From Microcoleus sp. bin48.metabat.b7b8b9.023 (lineage in GTDB: Bacteria > Cyanobacteriota > Cyanobacteriia > Cyanobacteriales > Microcoleaceae): a stretch of 64,000 nt of DNA. The DNA lies in NCBI RefSeq assembly GCF_013299185.1, contig NZ_JAAFKG010000046.1:1-64000 (forward strand), in the 5' to 3' direction. Position 1 is the first letter of the stretch; each line of letters opens with the position of its first letter. This document shows, piece after piece, positions 62,621 through 64,000 of the stretch. The position numbers were made by a program, and so were the translations under genes. Under the pieces are notes generated by a model that saw only the letters and a program-made list of their open reading frames with translations, was not told the DNA's origin and did no database searches.

Positions 62621-64000
62621 ATGAATAGCGGTTATTCGCGCTTTGATTCCCTCACCAGCATCCTAGCAGGAACAGTAACGGTAGCCGGAATAGTCGTCTT
62701 TGCAGCAGCACCAGTTTTCGCAAAAACTCCCCAAGAAATTGCCCAAGTAGCGATTTCTGTCACCGTTCAAATTAACGGTCAATCTTCAAATGGAGTGAGT
62801 AGTGGGACTGGATTTATTATTGCTAAACAAGGTACAACTTATACTGTACTTACAGCTAACCACGTTGTTTCTAATGCTAAATTTACCTATACAATTCGCA
62901 GTTCTACGGGAAAAGATCATCAAGTAATCCGTGTAGTTCGCTTGCAAAAAAGTGACAATGATGCAGATTTAGCCGTCGTCACATTTAACAGCACAGAATC
63001 TTATCCAGTCGCAACTTTAGGCGATTCGGAACAAACGACTGTTGGTACGCAAATTTTTGTGTTTGGCTATCCGGCGAATAGTCTGGGAAATAGGTACGGA
63101 ACTCAGCGCAATTATGAGTTTTCACCGGGCTATGTTACCAGTCGTATTCCGATTCATAAACGCGGTTATACATTGCGCTATAATGCTGTAACTAAAGGTG
63201 GAATGAGTGGAGGCCCTGTATTTGATGGGGAAGCGCGCGTTGTTGGGGTTCATGGAGAGGGGGAACTAGATTTTGCCACCAATAATGCTGGATCGTCTAT
63301 AGATCAACTGACTACCAAGACTGGTTTTAATTCAGCGATTCCAATCAATACTTTTTTGGCTAAATTGTCGGATGCGGGATTAAATCGATCGACTCTTTCC
63401 ATCAATACGTCTCCAACCGCGAATGCACCTCTGAAACTGAACAATCCCAACGATGCTAAAACTTATTATGTTCGCGGTTTAACTCGGTTTGACAAGGGAG
63501 ATTTGTCAGGGGCTGTAGCAGATTTCAACCAAGCAATTCAAACTCAATCGGATTATGTGGATGCTTATTTCTATCGGGGACTGGCTTATTTTGATTTGAG
63601 ACAAATGCCCAATAGTATCGCTGATTATAGCAAGGCGATCGCCCTTAATGCCGGTTATGTTGACGCTTACTACAATCGGGGGCTGGTGTTGTCCGCATTG
63701 GGAGATAAACCGGGGGCGATCGCCGATTATACTCAAGTCATCCGCTTGGATCGAAACTTTGCACCAGCTTACAACAACCGAGGATTGGCGCTTTCAGACT
63801 TGGGCGATCAAAAAGGGGCGATCGACGATTTCAATCAAGCGCTGCAAATTAATCCCGGTCGCGCTAACACTTATTTTAACAGAGGATTGGCGCTGTTTCG
63901 CATCAATAACGATCGCTCTGCCTTAGCTGATTACACTCAAGCAATTCAACTCAATCCCAGTTATGCCAAGGCTTTTGCTAACCGAGGAATTACGTTGGTG
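62621..64000 (+). CDS. Exported trypsin-like serine protease with TPR repeats (partial)
   Basis: The frame starts at ATG 62621 and is still open at the window end (460 codons seen). A signal peptide (ILAGTVTVAGIVVFAAAPVFA-K) precedes a chymotrypsin-fold domain with the triad His81 (TANHVV), Asp116 (NDADLAVV) and Ser196 (GGMSGGPV). From about residue 285, at least four 34-residue TPRs follow in tandem (for example AYYNRGLVLSALGDKPGAIA and AYNNRGLALSDLGDQKGAID). Such protease-TPR fusions are common in filamentous cyanobacteria and probably act in the periplasm. Target proteins are unknown. Confidence 0.85.
   Translation, partial: MNSGYSRFDSLTSILAGTVTVAGIVVFAAAPVFAKTPQEIAQVAISVTVQINGQSSNGVSSGTGFIIAKQGTTYTVLTANHVVSNAKFTYTIRSSTGKDHQVIRVVRLQKSDNDADLAVVTFNSTESYPVATLGDSEQTTVGTQIFVFGYPANSLGNRYGTQRNYEFSPGYVTSRIPIHKRGYTLRYNAVTKGGMSGGPVFDGEARVVGVHGEGELDFATNNAGSSIDQLTTKTGFNSAIPINTFLAKLSDAGLNRSTLSINTSPTANAPLKLNNPNDAKTYYVRGLTRFDKGDLSGAVADFNQAIQTQSDYVDAYFYRGLAYFDLRQMPNSIADYSKAIALNAGYVDAYYNRGLVLSALGDKPGAIADYTQVIRLDRNFAPAYNNRGLALSDLGDQKGAIDDFNQALQINPGRANTYFNRGLALFRINNDRSALADYTQAIQLNPSYAKAFANRGITLV

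Overview
The window looks like chromosome from a filamentous, non-heterocystous cyanobacterium of the Microcoleus/Oscillatoria type. Evidence: HIP1 octamers (GCGATCGC) are scattered through most of it. The gene set includes a bilin-type GAF domain, a PEP-CTERM protein, Uma2 nucleases, very large multi-domain kinases and an AT-leaning, repeat-rich intergenic space. This is inference; no rRNA or other phylogenetic marker is present.

Layout. 270-7009: GHMP sugar kinase, Dps, two family-2 glycosyltransferases and a FAD oxidoreductase, probably partly surface-polysaccharide genes. 7244-10164: an accessory island with an AAA ATPase/TOPRIM-like pair (candidate phage defence), a nuclease remnant, a hypothetical gene and an orphan MNT nucleotidyltransferase. 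10386-24739: a complete branched-chain/neutral amino-acid ABC transporter (livJ, H, M, G, F) whose genes are pulled apart over 14 kb. Lying between them are a 1540-residue nitric oxide synthase, a Uma2 protein, a methyltransferase, a PEP-CTERM protein and several miniature repeats. 24890-33707: a 1834-residue hybrid histidine kinase, a secreted glycosidase and a membrane glycosyltransferase. 33708-35396: a 1.7-kb gene-free repeat graveyard.

35397-42458 is a coherent zinc-homeostasis block, all on the minus strand: hemB, hisI, folE, a COG0523 GTPase with CxCC and a polyhistidine loop, a Crp-type regulator, two metallophosphoesterase-like proteins with altered metal ligands, and a second CobW-like GTPase. 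Three Fur/Zur-type palindromes of the TGATAATCATTATCA class lie in front of the COG0523 gene, the CobW-like gene and hemB. 42650-51452 holds an epoxide-hydrolase-like protein, a single-GAF DXCF cyanobacteriochrome-like protein truncated by a repeat, small exported proteins, a BrnT pseudogene, uvrA and a SWIM-domain protein. 52099-64000 holds a Ser/Thr kinase-AAA-GAF-histidine kinase giant, a PAS/GAF protein, an RTX protein, a Uma2 protein and a trypsin-like protease with TPRs that runs off the window.

Two themes stand out. First, the NOS carries an apparent EF-hand pair inserted into a globin-like module, which suggests direct calcium gating. Second, at least eight families of short inverted-repeat elements are present. 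Several have target-site duplications readable by eye, including a three-deep nested stack at 2302-2690. Some of these elements supply stop codons or C-termini of neighbouring genes.

All protein identities come from reading motifs by eye; no database search was possible.
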